Shown here: piece after piece, positions 1 through 5,516 of the stretch
Position numbering within the stretch: position 1 is the stretch's first letter
Layout: each line of letters opens with the position of its first letter
Assembly: GCA_013151655.1 (NCBI GenBank)
Contig: JAADHX010000010.1
Coordinates: forward strand, 1-8,116
From: Actinomycetota bacterium
GTDB lineage: Bacteria > Actinomycetota > Acidimicrobiia > Acidimicrobiales > Poriferisodalaceae
Direction: 5' to 3'
Length of the DNA stretch: 8,116 nt
Notes under the pieces: generated by a model
Told to the model about the DNA's origin: nothing
The model's input: the letters and a program-made list of their open reading frames with translations, nothing else
Database searches by the model: none
Made by a program: the position numbers and the translations under genes

Positions 1-169
1 ACGCAACGAGCACGTCACGAGAGCCGAAACGGTGATATATCGATCCGCTCGGTGCGCCCAGCCGGGCCGCAATCCGAGCAACACTCAACGCCGTCGGGCC
101 ATCGGCCGCCAGGAGAGACGCCGCCGCGTCAAGAATCTGATCGGAAGAATACTTCGGACGACGGCCCAT
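1..169 (-). CDS. TetR-family transcriptional regulator, N-terminal part (runs off the left edge)
   Basis: The first 56 codons can be read, starting MGRRPKYSSDQILDAAASLL. The fragment contains the TetR N-terminal helix-turn-helix: an opening helix with SDQILDAAASLLA, then VARIAARLGAPSGSIYHRFG, whose GSIYHRFGSRD segment is the TetR recognition helix and the signature after it. The ligand-binding C-terminal domain lies outside the window, so the effector cannot be guessed. The ATG at 167-169 was chosen because it directly precedes the usual short basic N-terminus; no Shine-Dalgarno sequence is visible upstream. The start codon lies inside a long perfect inverted repeat (159-204), which suggests autoregulation or start-codon occlusion. 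It is on the same strand as the two genes upstream of it (yceI-like, DUF6069), but a 90-bp gap separates them. Confidence 0.9.
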   Translation of the reverse strand, partial: MGRRPKYSSDQILDAAASLLAADGPTALSVARIAARLGAPSGSIYHRFGSRDVLVA

Positions 170-204
170 CAATTAGAGGGTAGTCTCTAATTGATGGGCC
201 GTCG
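159..204. repeat. Perfect inverted repeat, 20-bp arms, 6-nt spacer, over the tetR start codon
   Basis: The left arm 159-178 and right arm 185-204 are exact reverse complements, separated by GGTAGT (179-184). The inner AT-rich part (TTAGAG...CTCTAA) looks like a TetR-type operator. The outer part repeats, in the opposite orientation, the first four codons of the adjacent TetR gene, so the plus strand also carries an ATGGGCCGTCG start. In tetR mRNA it could fold into a stable hairpin that buries the start codon. The repeat is seen directly; its function is inferred. Confidence 0.85.
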
Positions 205-258
205 AGTAGCGCTAAAGCAAACTCCTACCTTGTAGCACTCCTGATTAACCGGGAGGGG

Positions 259-687
259 TCACTTGGTATCGGGTAGGTACTTCGCGAGGCCACCAACGAC
301 GGGGATCGCCACTGCGACATGCATGACGTTTAGCCAGACTGCGGTGGCTGCTTGCTCCGCCGCGGTGAACGGCACAATCCCATAAAGCACCAGACCGACT
401 ACACACACGGCCACGAAAACTCTCCGGGGGCGGCGCCCGAATCGGTTCGTGGCCCAAGCCAAGACCGCTCCAACGACCCCGCCCACCGCGGCCGCGAACA
501 GCGCTGTACCCAGGACGACCTCTTCGGGGGCATCGCCGCCTGGCGGGGTCACCAGCAAATTGTCGGTCGCCGCCGAAGCAACGAAGAACACGACCGTGAC
601 CACCACCAAAGCAACCAAGATCACCATTCCTGCGGTTGCTAACAAGCCACGTTCTGTGTCCTGAGTTGTCGTTGGGTTGCTACTCAT
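259..687 (-). CDS. DUF6069-family four-helix membrane protein
   Basis: This is a 142-residue integral membrane protein with four predicted helices at about 16-40, 57-79, 88-107 and 115-135. A basic loop, NRFGRRPRR, lies between helices 2 and 3. The order (glycine/alanine-rich helix 2, short Arg-rich loop, Val-rich helix 3, then a helix with a central MHVAVA motif containing H123) matches the DUF6069 family, which is common in Actinomycetota and has no assigned function. The start ATG lies only 3 bp after the TGA of the yceI-like gene, so the two are almost certainly co-transcribed and probably translationally coupled. Nothing in the sequence suggests transport or enzymatic residues. Family assignment is by remembered pattern, not a search. 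Confidence 0.75.
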   Translation of the reverse strand: MSSNPTTTQDTERGLLATAGMVILVALVVVTVVFFVASAATDNLLVTPPGGDAPEEVVLGTALFAAAVGGVVGAVLAWATNRFGRRPRRVFVAVCVVGLVLYGIVPFTAAEQAATAVWLNVMHVAVAIPVVGGLAKYLPDTK

Positions 688-690
688 GAT

Positions 691-1254
691 TCATTGGGCG
701 GGAGTGTTGAGGGCCTCGACGTCAAGCGTGATGACGACGGTGTCGCTGACGACGACTCCGCCTTTGTCGAGTGTGCCGTTCCAGCTGACACCGAAGTCGT
801 GTCGGTTCACACGAGTGGTGGCGCTGAAACCGGCGCGCGTGATCGGGCCTTTGTCCTGGCCATCTTCCCAGAAGGGCGTGTCCCAGCGGCCCAGATCCTG
901 GACGTCGAGAGTGACCGGCTTGGTGATCCCGCGAATCGTGAGGTCGCCGCCGAGCGTGAGGTCGTTCTGACCGAGATACGAGACTTGGTCGCCCTTGAAA
1001 GTTATCTCTGGATGGTTCTCGACGTCGAAGAAGTCGCCAGCGCGGAGATGCTCGTCGCGAAATGTGTCGCCACTCCATAAGTCGGCCGTTTTCATCGTTG
1101 CTTCGACGGTCACGTCGGTGGGGTTATCTGGGTCGATCTCAATAAAGCCCTCGATGTCCTTGAAGTGGCCGCGCACGTTGGTGATCATCATGTGGCGAAC
1201 GCTGAACTGGGCTGAGGTGTGTCCGGGCTCAAAGACCCAGCGCTGTTTGGTCAT
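691..1254 (-). CDS. YceI-family lipocalin-like protein
   Basis: This 187-residue protein has the YceI pattern throughout. It begins WVFEPGHTSAQFSVRHMMIT and continues VRGHFKDIEG, with a beta-barrel rich in Asp/Thr strands, HPEITFKGD, LGGDLTIRGITKPVTLDV and FSATTRVNRHDFGVSWN near the C-terminus. YceI proteins form a lipocalin-like barrel, and some bind polyisoprenoids. There is no signal peptide here, so this copy is predicted to be cytoplasmic, as in many actinobacterial homologues. A good Shine-Dalgarno, AGGAGA (1261-1266 on the minus strand), sits 6 nt before the ATG. The gene heads a probable two-gene operon with the DUF6069 gene and is divergent from a MarR regulator, a frequent arrangement that suggests local control. 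The physiological role is unknown. Confidence 0.93.
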   Translation of the reverse strand: MTKQRWVFEPGHTSAQFSVRHMMITNVRGHFKDIEGFIEIDPDNPTDVTVEATMKTADLWSGDTFRDEHLRAGDFFDVENHPEITFKGDQVSYLGQNDLTLGGDLTIRGITKPVTLDVQDLGRWDTPFWEDGQDKGPITRAGFSATTRVNRHDFGVSWNGTLDKGGVVVSDTVVITLDVEALNTPAQ

Positions 1255-1260
1255 TTCGAT

Positions 1261-1266
1261 TCTCCT
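1261..1266 (-). promoter_or_regulatory. Ribosome binding site of the yceI-like gene
   Basis: AGGAGA on the minus strand, 6 nt upstream of the ATG at 1252-1254. This fixes the start codon and contrasts with the divergent marR gene, which has no such site. Confidence 0.75.
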
Positions 1267-1290
1267 GTTCCGACACTTCGAACAGTTGTC

Positions 1291-1339
1291 GCTTCAAGTA
1301 TTTTGGTTGAAGCATCAAGTTATTCGTTCTTACTTGAAG
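1291..1339. promoter_or_regulatory. Probable MarR operator cluster (CTTCAAGTA-type half-sites)
   Basis: The inverted pair GCTTCAA (1291-1297) and TTGAAGC (1307-1313) lies 9 nt apart. CTTCAAGTA (1292-1300) recurs as its exact reverse complement TACTTGAAG at 1331-1339. A related GACACTTC lies at 1272-1279, and its reverse complement GAAGTGTC at 1336-1343. This density of one half-site in a 108-bp divergent gap is what a MarR dimer operator would look like. The sites overlap the minus-strand promoter and its expected start point, so binding should repress the yceI-like operon. Binding is inferred. Confidence 0.55.
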
Positions 1340-1345
1340 TGTCAA
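1317..1345 (-). promoter_or_regulatory. Predicted sigma70-type promoter for the yceI-DUF6069 operon
   Basis: Reading the minus strand, a perfect -35 TTGACA (1340-1345) is followed after 17 nt by TAACTT (1317-1322), which keeps the T1, A2 and T6 positions of the -10 box. The expected start point, near 1310, falls inside the CTTCAA inverted repeat. Confidence 0.55.
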
Positions 1346-1350
1346 CCACT

Positions 1351-1356
1351 TACACT
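1351..1356 (+). promoter_or_regulatory. Possible -10 box for a leaderless marR transcript
   Basis: TACACT matches four of six -10 consensus bases. The usual 6-7 nt spacing puts the transcription start at or next to the GTG at 1363. With no Shine-Dalgarno visible, this suggests a leaderless mRNA, common in Actinomycetota. The -35 region is weak. Confidence 0.35.
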
Positions 1357-1362
1357 CCTCGC

Positions 1363-1851
1363 GTGACCGAACATCGTTGGCTCGACGCCACCCAGCAGCA
1401 GGCCTGGCAGGGCCTGCTAGTCATCTTCTTGAGAGCGATGCCCGAACTCGAGCGCACATTCAAGGCGAATGATCTCTTGGGGGTGCAGTACGGAATACTT
1501 GTCGCCCTGGCAGAGGAACCAGACATGACCCTCCGCCTCACCGACCTCGCCGACCTCGCCAATACGTCCCAGAGCCGACTCACGCACAGGCTTCGAAACC
1601 TGGTCAGCCGAGGCGACATCGAGATCACCGAAGACGCCCAAGACCGCAGGGCCAAGAACGCCACACTAACCAAGGCCGGTAAACGACGCCTCGACAACGT
1701 TGCCCCAGGTCACGTCGAAGACGTCCAACGTCTTATTTTCGATCACCTCAGCCGAGACCAAACGGTCGCCCTCGCCGACGCACTGACCACAATCGCCGCC
1801 AACCTCTGCGACCACGATCACTTCCAACCCGAGGCTGAAGCGACGCGCTAA
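1363..1851 (+). CDS. MarR-family winged-helix transcriptional regulator
   Basis: With the GTG start at 1363 this is a 162-residue protein, typical MarR length. It opens VTEHRWLDATQQQAWQGLL, the usual first dimerisation helix. The winged helix-turn-helix follows: LRLTDLADLANTSQSRLTHR (residues 57-76) as helix-turn-helix and EDAQDRRAKNATLTKAGKRR (about 90-109) as the wing, with the conserved Asp-Arg pair at 94-95. A C-terminal dimerisation helix completes the fold. The open frame extends upstream to 1219, but that extension covers the operator gap and the reverse complement of yceI coding, so it was rejected. The gene probably represses the divergent yceI-DUF6069 operon and itself through the CTTCAAGTA sites. 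The ligand is unknown. Confidence 0.9.
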   Translation: MTEHRWLDATQQQAWQGLLVIFLRAMPELERTFKANDLLGVQYGILVALAEEPDMTLRLTDLADLANTSQSRLTHRLRNLVSRGDIEITEDAQDRRAKNATLTKAGKRRLDNVAPGHVEDVQRLIFDHLSRDQTVALADALTTIAANLCDHDHFQPEAEATR

Positions 1852-1858
1852 CAGGGCT

Positions 1859-1878
1859 CGTCGCGGTGGCAGGCGACG
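1859..1878. terminator. Weak hairpin between convergent genes
   Basis: CGTCGC (1859-1864) and GCGACG (1873-1878) can pair around an 8-nt loop, filling most of the 27-bp gap between the marR stop and the stop of the convergent MDMPI-like gene. There is no T-tract, so it is at best a poor bidirectional terminator. Confidence 0.3.
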
Positions 1879-2616
1879 TCAGTAGCCCGCAAGCAAGTTC
1901 TTTAGTGCGACCAGCTGCGCTAGACCACCAGGAGCCCTGAGCCGACCAGGCTGGTTTGGTGATCTGCCCCAAAGGAGGAGAAGTCTCGCAGCCGCGTCTC
2001 CGGCGACCGCGTCGTCGTCGCTGTTCGGCTCGGCATAAACGACACCACCAACGCCAACGGAGATATCCGGGCGGCCCTCGCACGAGAGACGAACAGCGCC
2101 TTCGGCGCCACCGGCAACGCCCCTACCGGTCAGAACCTCGCCAAGAGCCTGGACGGCGTGATCGGTCAGCTCGGGTTGCGCCAGCAACTCGTTGCCAGTC
2201 TCGTCGTCGCCGACTAGATCCCACCTGTGTAGCGCATACTCGCTGCGTGCATGGGTGACGAAAGCGCCGATAGGCATCTGACGACCCGCCCAAGGTGTGA
2301 TGGCTGCGGGGTCGGCCGAGAGGGCCACACCGATCGCCGACATCATCTCTTCGTGGCTCTCGCCAAGTCGAGCGCAGAGAGCATCGAAGGCCATTTCTCG
2401 ATATGGCAACTCGCGCTCGTCGAGGCCGGCCGTCGGCGGAACGTTGTCGATGCCGCCCGCATTGAACGCCTGCACGTTCTGAACAATTGCGGCAGAACCC
2501 GCCGCCAAATGCGCAACAAGCTCGTGGGCTCGCCATCCAGAACACGCTGTTAGTTGGTCGGCGTCGACCTCTGCCAAAGTCGAGTTGAATGCAGCAGCTT
2601 CGGCCATTGGTTCCAT
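1879..2616 (-). CDS. Mycothiol-dependent maleylpyruvate isomerase-type (DinB-fold) enzyme
   Basis: This 245-residue protein fits the TIGR03083/MDMPI group. The N-terminal DinB-like four-helix bundle carries CSGWRAHELVAHLAAG (residues 25-40) and HARSEYALHRWDL (about 122-134). H36, E126 and H130 match the metal triad (His, Glu, His) of the bundle. A smaller C-terminal domain, about 170-245, has the SCEGRPDISVGV and LLLWGR pattern. Characterised members use a divalent metal and mycothiol as thiol cofactor to isomerise maleylpyruvate, but most family members have unknown substrates, so the precise reaction is not claimed. It sits 64 bp downstream of arsR on the same strand and may belong to the arsenic regulon. 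M1 and M4 are both possible starts; no Shine-Dalgarno is seen, and TAGTGT lies 6 nt before the ATG, compatible with a leaderless mRNA. Confidence 0.82.
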   Translation of the reverse strand: MEPMAEAAAFNSTLAEVDADQLTACSGWRAHELVAHLAAGSAAIVQNVQAFNAGGIDNVPPTAGLDERELPYREMAFDALCARLGESHEEMMSAIGVALSADPAAITPWAGRQMPIGAFVTHARSEYALHRWDLVGDDETGNELLAQPELTDHAVQALGEVLTGRGVAGGAEGAVRLSCEGRPDISVGVGGVVYAEPNSDDDAVAGDAAARLLLLWGRSPNQPGRLRAPGGLAQLVALKNLLAGY

Positions 2617-2634
2617 TAGGGCACACTAACCACG

Positions 2635-2662
2635 CGACGTTTCGTCGTGGGCCGAAACGTCG
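2635..2662. repeat. Perfect inverted repeat between arsR and the MDMPI-like gene
   Basis: CGACGTTTCG (2635-2644) and CGAAACGTCG (2653-2662) are exact reverse complements with an 8-nt spacer. It lies after the arsR stop and just upstream of the start of the MDMPI-like gene. No T-run follows on the minus strand. It could be a terminator-like hairpin, an attenuating leader structure or an operator for the downstream gene. Confidence 0.6.
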
Positions 2663-2680
2663 GACGGTCAGGCCTAGCGG

Positions 2681-3037
2681 CTAGGTGGCGCTGTTTGGGT
2701 CGTGGCCGAGCAGGCAAAGACCAAGCTCGAGCAGGCCACCGACACACGGGTCGATAAGCCGGTAGAAAATACGGTTTCCGTCGCGTCGAGTGGCGACAAT
2801 CTTTTGATCCGCCATACGTTGCAGATGATTCGAGACAGTCTGGGTACTCGCGTTGACCTCGGCGGCGATATCACCGACGGCTGCTTCGCCGGAGCGCGCG
2901 ATCGTATGAAGTATGCGAAGCCTGGTGTCGCTGGCGAGTACGCGAAAGAGCGCTGACAGTTGGTCGACCTCTGGCACGGCGATCAGGGGCCGCTCTGCGA
3001 GCGAGCGAGGGATGATTTCCATTGAAGGGGTTGACAT
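2681..3037 (-). CDS. arsR: ArsR/SmtB-family metalloregulatory repressor
   Basis: This 118-residue winged-helix protein begins with a leader (MSTPSMEIIPRSLAERPL), then shows LSALFRVLASDTRLRILHTI, the ArsR-family entry helix. The helix-turn-helix AAVGDIAAEVNASTQTVSNHLQRMAD covers about residues 52-77, and the beta wing is VATRRDGNRIFYRLID. The classical arsenic site in the DNA-binding helix (ELCVCDL type) is absent: the matching stretch reads EAAVGDI. Instead two cysteines lie in the C-terminal dimer helix, C98 (DPCVGG) and C108 (LGLCLL), close to H112. Metalloid sensing may therefore use an alpha5-type site at the dimer interface. It is divergent from the arsI operon with a 59-bp gap, and its start codon overlaps the arsI -35 box. 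Arsenic specificity is inferred from neighbours; Cd, Zn or Ni sensing cannot be ruled out. Confidence 0.85.
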   Translation of the reverse strand: MSTPSMEIIPRSLAERPLIAVPEVDQLSALFRVLASDTRLRILHTIARSGEAAVGDIAAEVNASTQTVSNHLQRMADQKIVATRRDGNRIFYRLIDPCVGGLLELGLCLLGHDPNSAT

Positions 3038-3060
3038 CGTTCTATATCATTACATAACGT
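3031..3060 (+). promoter_or_regulatory. Predicted promoter of the arsI-acr3-hydrolase operon
   Basis: A perfect TTGACA (3031-3036) is followed after 18 nt by TAACGT (3055-3060), which keeps the key T, A and final T of a -10 box. The -35 overlaps the arsR start codon on the other strand. The expected transcription start is near 3067, leaving a leader of about 30 nt that contains the ribosome binding site. Confidence 0.5.
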
Positions 3061-3068
3061 AGTGTATT
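3049..3068. promoter_or_regulatory. Candidate ArsR operator (imperfect palindrome)
   Basis: TACA (3051-3054) and TGTA (3063-3066) flank a central ACGT (3057-3060), giving an imperfect AT-rich dyad centred between arsR and arsI and covering the predicted arsI -10 box. Position and symmetry suit a repressor site, but the palindrome has mismatches beside the centre, so it is tentative. Confidence 0.4.
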
Positions 3069-3086
3069 AATTGAACTACTGCTCTC

Positions 3087-3092
3087 AGGAGG
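3087..3092 (+). promoter_or_regulatory. Strong ribosome binding site of arsI
   Basis: AGGAGG, a perfect Shine-Dalgarno, 4 nt before the ATG at 3097. It is among the strongest in this window and fixes the arsI start. Confidence 0.85.
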
Positions 3093-3096
3093 CACC

Positions 3097-3585
3097 ATGT
3101 CCAGATTCCAACTCTCACTCAACGTCAAAGATGTTGACGCTGCCGTCGAATTCTACACGAAGTTATTCGGTGTGGGCCCGGCCAAACATCGGGCTGGGTA
3201 CGCCAACTTCGCCATCGAAGATCCACCCCTGAAGCTGGTTGTGATCGAGGACGGCGAACCGGGTTCGATCAATCACGTCGGGATCGAGTACGACTCGGGT
3301 GAGGCCGTCGTCGCCGAAACCGAGCGCGTGGCCTCGCTCGGCTTGCCCGTGGTGATTGACGATGCCCATACGTGCTGCTTCGCCACCCAGGAAAAGGCGT
3401 GGGCTCGCGACAACGACGGCATCCCGTGGGAGCTGTACACCGTCGTGGCCGATACCGAAGAATTCGGCGCCGCCCCGCAACGCGAGGCCCCACTGGACGA
3501 ACTCCTGCCCTGCGGAGGTGTCGATGAGCGGACCACGCGCGGCCGACCAATTGAGTCCAGCAAAGCTGGTGCGGTTGGTTCGTGA
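3097..3585 (+). CDS. arsI: ArsI/CadI-family C-As lyase (VOC dioxygenase)
   Basis: This 162-residue vicinal-oxygen-chelate protein begins MSRFQLSLNVKDVDAAVEFY and carries the ArsI/CadI signatures GYANFAIEDPPLKLVVIE, INHVGIE, the vicinal cysteine pair in HTCCFATQ (C93, C94) and WELYTV. Q5, H60 and E112 occupy the places expected for the Fe(II) ligands; the cysteine pair binds the trivalent arsenic substrate. ArsI enzymes use O2 and Fe(II) to break the carbon-arsenic bond of trivalent methyl- or aryl-arsenicals, releasing As(III); the homologous CadI of mycobacteria was named as a cadmium-induced protein. The core ends near residue 125 and is followed by a low-complexity tail that includes C139. 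The gene is first in a plus-strand operon, with its TGA overlapping the GTG of the permease. Exact substrate is not deducible. Confidence 0.9.
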   Translation: MSRFQLSLNVKDVDAAVEFYTKLFGVGPAKHRAGYANFAIEDPPLKLVVIEDGEPGSINHVGIEYDSGEAVVAETERVASLGLPVVIDDAHTCCFATQEKAWARDNDGIPWELYTVVADTEEFGAAPQREAPLDELLPCGGVDERTTRGRPIESSKAGAVGS

Positions 3586-4619
3586 CCGACGTCGGCTCCG
3601 CAACCAAAGCCCCCGCCACCCTCGGACGGATGGACCGGTACCAGCCGTTGCTGTTGATCGCCTCGATCGCAGCGGGGCTTGGTTTGGCCAAGACCGCCCC
3701 CGGATTTGCCAACTCACTGTCGCCCTTGGTATCGGTGGGCGTGTTCGTGCTGATCTATCTGGTGATGTTGGGGGTGGACCTCGACCGGATCGCCAGCGCG
3801 TTCACGCAACGACGGTTCCTGGCAATCGCGGTGCTCATCAACTTCGTCGTAAACCCGCTGCTGGCCTGGGGGCTCGGGTCCGTCTTCCTCCAAGACCATC
3901 CTGAACTGCGGGTTGGGCTAATCCTGTTTCTGGTCACGCCATGCATTGGCTGGTACCTGATCTTCACCGAACTCGCCGGCGGCGACATCGGGCTGGGGCT
4001 CAGCCTGCTCGGTATCAACCTCGTACTCCAGGTCCTCTTGCTTCCGTTCTATCTGTTGCTGTTTGCGGGCGAGTCTTCCGGCGTCGACTTGGGCAGCATC
4101 GTCGCAAGCGTCGGCCTGTTTCTTGTGTTGCCGGCAGCCGCAGCAGCCGCAACCCGCCACATTGCAGCGCGGGGCAATGTGAACCTAGACGACGTTCGGA
4201 GCACAATCGGTAAGGCGCAACTCAAGACCGTGTGTCTTGTGTTGGTGATTGTGGCGATGTTCGCGTCGCAGGCCGACCTGATCTTCGATAACCCTCGCGT
4301 GGTACTCACCCTGCTCCCCCCAATGGTCGCCTTCTTTGTCGTTGCCTTTGGCTTCGCCCTTGCAACTGGCCGGGCCGCTGGCCTGCCATTCGACCAGACC
4401 GCTCTGCTGGCCTTCACAACAACGTCTCGAAACTCCGAGGCTTCGCTGGCGATCGCCGCGACGGCATTCGCAAGCCCGTTGGTCGCCCTGACGGTTGTCA
4501 TCGGGCCAGTGATCGAGTTGCCGTTCCTTGTTCTTATGGTCAGAGTCCTGCTGGGCCTGCGGCCAAACACGGACTCCCCCATCGACGAACATCACCTTCT
4601 GAAAGGCTCCCACCAGTGA
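3582..4619 (+). CDS. acr3: Acr3-like arsenite efflux permease (BASS superfamily)
   Basis: This 345-residue protein has about ten hydrophobic helices and no soluble domain, the usual size for Acr3. Helix 4 contains LVTPCIGWYLIF with C121, matching the conserved helix-4 cysteine of Acr3. Later helices contain FTTTSRNSEASLAIA (E286) and IGPVIELPFLVL (E312), the equivalent of the Acr3 signature segments in the second half. Acr3 exports As(III) using the proton gradient. Similarity to the general bile acid/Na+ symporter relatives means the substrate rests partly on context between arsI and arsR. The GTG start overlaps the arsI stop by 4 bp (GTGA), implying translational coupling; ATG at 3630 (residue 17) is an alternative that starts just before the first helix. 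The stop again overlaps the next gene by 4 bp. Confidence 0.8.
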   Translation: MTDVGSATKAPATLGRMDRYQPLLLIASIAAGLGLAKTAPGFANSLSPLVSVGVFVLIYLVMLGVDLDRIASAFTQRRFLAIAVLINFVVNPLLAWGLGSVFLQDHPELRVGLILFLVTPCIGWYLIFTELAGGDIGLGLSLLGINLVLQVLLLPFYLLLFAGESSGVDLGSIVASVGLFLVLPAAAAAATRHIAARGNVNLDDVRSTIGKAQLKTVCLVLVIVAMFASQADLIFDNPRVVLTLLPPMVAFFVVAFGFALATGRAAGLPFDQTALLAFTTTSRNSEASLAIAATAFASPLVALTVVIGPVIELPFLVLMVRVLLGLRPNTDSPIDEHHLLKGSHQ

Positions 4620-5506
4620 CCGATCTCCTCGAACTCACCGACCGATACGCCGACAACGACGGCGTCAAGATCCATTACATGGCCGGAGGTTCGGGCCCGC
4701 TGATCGTCTTCGTTCACGGCTTTCCTGACTTCTGGTACACGTGGCGCAACCAGATCGAAGGGCTGCTGGCAACCCACTCGATCGCGGCGATCGACCTCAG
4801 AGGATTCAACCTCAGCGACGCACCCAAAGGAACGGAGAACTACGCGATCCAACACATCGTCAACGATGTCGCCGCGGTCATTGACAACGAACAACACGAC
4901 TCCGCCGTGATCGTCGGCCACGATTGGGGTGGAGCCACCGCCTGGGCCTTCGCCCAAACCAGACCCGAACTTACCGAGCGCCTGATCATCGTCAACGTTC
5001 CCCATCCAGCCGCGATGGCAGCGGAAATGGAGCGACCCGGAAACGTCCAACGGGCGGCATTCGCGTACGCAGGCGACTATCGCAAGCAGGGCTCGGAGAA
5101 CACCCTCGACCCAACAGTGTTAGCCAACTTTCTCGGCCGCGACGACGCCAGTCGCGACCGCTACGTCGAGGCGTTCGAACGATCCGACTTCGAAGCGATG
5201 ATGAACTACTACCGCCAGAACCCACCAGGCGAGGCCCGCACGGCCCAGCCAGCTGTCATCGACGTTCCAGTGCTGCAGTTCCACGGGCTGGACGATCCCG
5301 TACTTCTTGCCGACAGCCTCAACAGCACCTGGAAACACGTCGCCCACACGTGGACACTCATCACAATTCCCAACGCCGGGCACTGGCCACACCACGACCA
5401 ACCCGACTTCGTTACCCAGACAATGTCGAACTGGCTCGCCCAACCTGTCCCAACCCTCGAAGCCATGCACCAACCCAACTCCGCTGCCGCCGGATGCTGC
5501 GGGTAG
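4616..5506 (+). CDS. Epoxide-hydrolase-like alpha/beta hydrolase of the ars operon, with C-terminal CC tail
   Basis: This 296-residue alpha/beta hydrolase has the epoxide hydrolase layout. HGFPDFWYTWR (34-44) forms the oxyanion loop. GHDWGG (101-106) supplies the nucleophile D103, an aspartate rather than serine, which points to epoxide hydrolase or dehalogenase chemistry. The cap region holds MMNYYRQNPP with Y198/Y199 in the place of an epoxide-opening tyrosine. D226 or D227 (HGLDDPVL) and H256 (NAGHWPHHDQP) complete the triad. The GTG start overlaps the permease stop by 4 bp, so it is the third gene of the ars operon. After the fold ends the protein carries a short tail ending AAAGCCG with vicinal cysteines C294 and C295, an arrangement able to bind As(III). 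The substrate is unknown. Serine esterase activity is unlikely given D103. Confidence 0.85.
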   Translation: MTDLLELTDRYADNDGVKIHYMAGGSGPLIVFVHGFPDFWYTWRNQIEGLLATHSIAAIDLRGFNLSDAPKGTENYAIQHIVNDVAAVIDNEQHDSAVIVGHDWGGATAWAFAQTRPELTERLIIVNVPHPAAMAAEMERPGNVQRAAFAYAGDYRKQGSENTLDPTVLANFLGRDDASRDRYVEAFERSDFEAMMNYYRQNPPGEARTAQPAVIDVPVLQFHGLDDPVLLADSLNSTWKHVAHTWTLITIPNAGHWPHHDQPDFVTQTMSNWLAQPVPTLEAMHQPNSAAAGCCG

Positions 5507-5516
5507 GTGCTTCGGA

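Noticed and set aside
694..1080. Long plus-strand open frame opposite the yceI-like gene
   Set aside because: It is the complement of a well-supported YceI protein and shows no family pattern of its own.
1219..1362. N-terminal extension of the MarR protein to ATG 1219
   Set aside because: The extension would cover the divergent promoter, operator repeats and the start of yceI; GTG 1363 gives the normal family N-terminus.
3356..3904. Open frame overlapping the arsI and acr3 genes in another plus-strand frame
   Set aside because: Its Arg/Pro-rich translation is typical of out-of-frame high-GC DNA, and both overlapped genes are clear.
4049..4613. Minus-strand open frames opposite the permease
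   Set aside because: They mirror the membrane protein coding strand; no ribosome binding site or recognisable domain.
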